This document shows, in pieces, positions 62,727-64,000 of a stretch of DNA of 64,000 nucleotides. A program made the translations under genes and the position numbers. Below the pieces are notes generated by a model that did not search any database, had not been told where the DNA came from, and worked only from the letters and a program-made list of their open reading frames with translations. Source of the DNA: Pseudoduganella violaceinigra DSM 15887 (GTDB taxonomy: Bacteria > Pseudomonadota > Gammaproteobacteria > Burkholderiales > Burkholderiaceae_D); NCBI RefSeq assembly GCF_000425385.1, contig NZ_AUDI01000016.1, positions 1 to 64,000 of the forward strand, in the 5' to 3' direction. Within the stretch, counting starts at the first letter, position 1. Every line of letters begins with the position of its first letter.

Positions 62727-63233
62727 TCACGCTTCCAATACCTTTGTCATCGGGATTTCATCATAGGCTACACCGTTCACTACCAACGCGGCCGGCTCGC
62801 ATCCCCATGCTTTGAATCCTAATGACTCATACAGCTTCTGTGCAGGCACATTCCCCGCGGTGACCGCGAGATTGACGTGAGTTACGCCGGGTAGCGAAGC
62901 GGCGAGATTCAACCCGTATTCCATCAATTTCCGTGCTGCGCCTTTGCCGCGATGTGCGGCGGACACGTAGACGCCGCGAATGTAGGCGCGGTGACGCTGT
63001 TTCGGGCTGCTGTCCCGGTCAACACGCGCGATTGCAATCAGTACGTCCCCTTCGAAGACGCCGAAATAGTCGCGCCCCGATCCGGGTGCGAGACGCCATT
63101 CAATTTCGCTGAGCGGCGTCCGCAGCTCTTCCTCGTAGCTCGCAGTGAATGCGGAGGGGGTATCAAGCAGCCCCTCAAGCCGCAGCGCGTGGTAGCTGGC
63201 AGCATCGGCGGGTATCAAGGATCGGGTTTGCAT
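62727..63233 (-). CDS. GNAT-family N-acetyltransferase
   Basis: 168 aa single GNAT domain: YFGVFEGDVLIAIARVDRD, acetyl-CoA motif A AYIRGVYVSAAHRGKGAARKLMEYGL (R/QxxGxG/A as RGKGAA) and motif B VNLAVTAGNVPAQKLYESLGFKAWG. It transfers acetyl from acetyl-CoA to an unknown amine. The 235-bp gap to the 174-aa gene holds nothing recognisable. Confidence 0.88.
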   Translation of the reverse strand: MQTRSLIPADAASYHALRLEGLLDTPSAFTASYEEELRTPLSEIEWRLAPGSGRDYFGVFEGDVLIAIARVDRDSSPKQRHRAYIRGVYVSAAHRGKGAARKLMEYGLNLAASLPGVTHVNLAVTAGNVPAQKLYESLGFKAWGCEPAALVVNGVAYDEIPMTKVLEA

Positions 63234-63363
63234 GTAGCGAAGTACGCCGGATGAATGGTAATCGCCAGATGTTATCGCAAAACCGTCAAGGTTCGCCCCA
63301 AAGGATTTAAAGCGCCGCGGACGGTGCGAATATGCATCTCATCCAACGACGAAAGGAACCAAG

Positions 63364-63684
63364 ATGGAAAACAATCTCGCGGCAATCAACCAGAAAATCC
63401 TCGCCGACGGCGAATCGCTGCCGCTGGTGCAGCTGAAAGACGGCAGCAAGGTGCAGACCGGCACCGTGGCCACCATGCTGCGCAATATCGACCTGTACAA
63501 CGCCGGCGAACGCGGCGACATTGAACGGCAGCTGGAAGCCGCCATTTCTACCGTCGCCAAAGTGGGTCTGTTCGACCTGTTCCCGCCGCAGGAATGGATC
63601 GCCGGCGACAACGCAGGCCGCCGGCTGGTCGGCCAGCTGGCAATGCGCCACCTGGCCAAAGAGGGCGATGCTGTCCTCTATTGA
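63364..63684 (+). CDS. Conserved hypothetical protein, 106 aa
   Basis: Strong AAAGGAA ribosome binding site before the ATG. Sequence features SLPLVQLKDGSKVQTGTVATMLRNIDLYNAGERGDIERQL and a helical C-terminus AGRRLVGQLAMRHLAKEG. I recognise it as a conserved small bacterial protein of unknown function but not by family number. It overlaps the convergent aldo/keto reductase by 7 bp. Confidence 0.72.
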   Translation: MENNLAAINQKILADGESLPLVQLKDGSKVQTGTVATMLRNIDLYNAGERGDIERQLEAAISTVAKVGLFDLFPPQEWIAGDNAGRRLVGQLAMRHLAKEGDAVLY

Positions 63685-64000
63685 ACCCCGGCCGCCGGGC
63701 CGCTGATACGCACCGGCGCGTGGTAGCCATCGGGCTTATCGCCCAGCGGCGCCGCGCCCGACAGCATGGTCTGCATCCCCGGCGTGAAGAAGGTATATGG
63801 GTAACCAGGCGTGTTGGCGCTGACTGCATCGAGGCGCGCAAGCAGCTCGTGCGGCAGCTCGAAATCCAGCGCGCCAAGGTTATCCTGCAACTGCGACAGC
63901 TTGGTCGCCCCTATCATCACGGTGGACACGCCAGGCCGGTTGGCGACCCAATTCACCGCCACCTGCGCCATACTGCGGCCCATCTTCTGCGCCACCTGTT
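63678..64000 (-). CDS. Aldo/keto reductase, C-terminal part
   Basis: The 3' end of a gene cut by the right edge. Visible: GRSMAQVAVNWVANRPGVSTVMIGATKLSQLQDNLGALDFEL, the C-terminal NADPH-binding loop and last helix of an aldo/keto reductase (TIM barrel), then a tail to PAAGVQ. The substrate cannot be told. Confidence 0.85.
   Translation of the reverse strand, partial: QVAQKMGRSMAQVAVNWVANRPGVSTVMIGATKLSQLQDNLGALDFELPHELLARLDAVSANTPGYPYTFFTPGMQTMLSGAAPLGDKPDGYHAPVRISGPAAGVQ

Overview
The window is about 64 kb of GC-rich Gram-negative chromosome. Gene content points to a betaproteobacterium of the Oxalobacteraceae (Massilia/Duganella/Janthinobacterium type): a Burkholderiales-type porin, an OxyR with Cys199/Cys208, a stand-alone RfaE2, paired PilT/PilU, a polA/DUF2782/thrB/BPSS1780 block and an xseB-ispA-dxs operon. 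The genus is inferred from family resemblance, not from a search.

Layout. 1-1.7 kb: AT-richer accessory DNA with the end of an IS630-type element that cuts a secreted-protein gene, an exported hypothetical protein, a GGTAATA heptamer array and a B-box-like membrane protein. 1.9-6.2 kb: heptose adenylyltransferase coupled to a third PilT/PilU-family ATPase, oxyR, ubiA and a DUF883 protein. 6.2-8.9 kb: a porin flanked by two periplasmic solute-binding proteins. 8.8-14.7 kb: a GlxA-type AraC regulator divergent from a translationally coupled beta-helix lipoprotein / diheme cytochrome / TonB-dependent receptor operon. 14.8-29.5 kb: a hybrid kinase, a decayed ORF, proC-yggS, then pilT-pilU-gpx-MHYT hybrid kinase-HD-GYP response regulator (motility and c-di-GMP signalling), and the glycolate oxidase genes glcDEF. 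29.6-40.3 kb: cobalamin adenosyltransferase, a LysR regulator, SGNH esterase, M48 protease, membrane glutaredoxin, a six-Cys secreted miniprotein, dxs-ispA-xseB, a Rieske oxygenase, a DMT exporter and a sulfurtransferase. 40.3-47.8 kb: a nested inverted-repeat element, a protein with a Ser/Gly/Cys tail, a T6SS-type phosphorylation cassette (TssQ lipoprotein, Ser/Thr kinase with PEGA, PP2C phosphatase, FHA-less TagH-like protein), a ZIP transporter without a normal start codon, a Tat-exported dienelactone hydrolase and a probable Tli4-like immunity pseudogene. 47.8-57.6 kb: polA, thrB, small accessory genes, uvrD and a DMT transporter. 57.6-59.2 kb: a retron. 59.2-64 kb: a GH5 cellulase, a run of small immunity-like genes, a GNAT acetyltransferase and the 3' end of an aldo/keto reductase gene.

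The strongest candidate for a little-described system is the retron at 57,625-59,240. A structured non-coding RNA bounded by complementary a1/a2 arms lies directly before a 460-aa reverse transcriptase with a YADD active site, the retron VTG motif and a long N-terminal extension of unknown fold, and no separate effector gene is visible. Other second-look items are the regulator-linked beta-helix/diheme cytochrome/TonB operon, the orphan T6SS-type phosphorylation cassette near a decayed immunity gene, the Cys-rich tail protein, and the apparent AUC start of the ZIP gene. No tRNA, rRNA or CRISPR array was seen.
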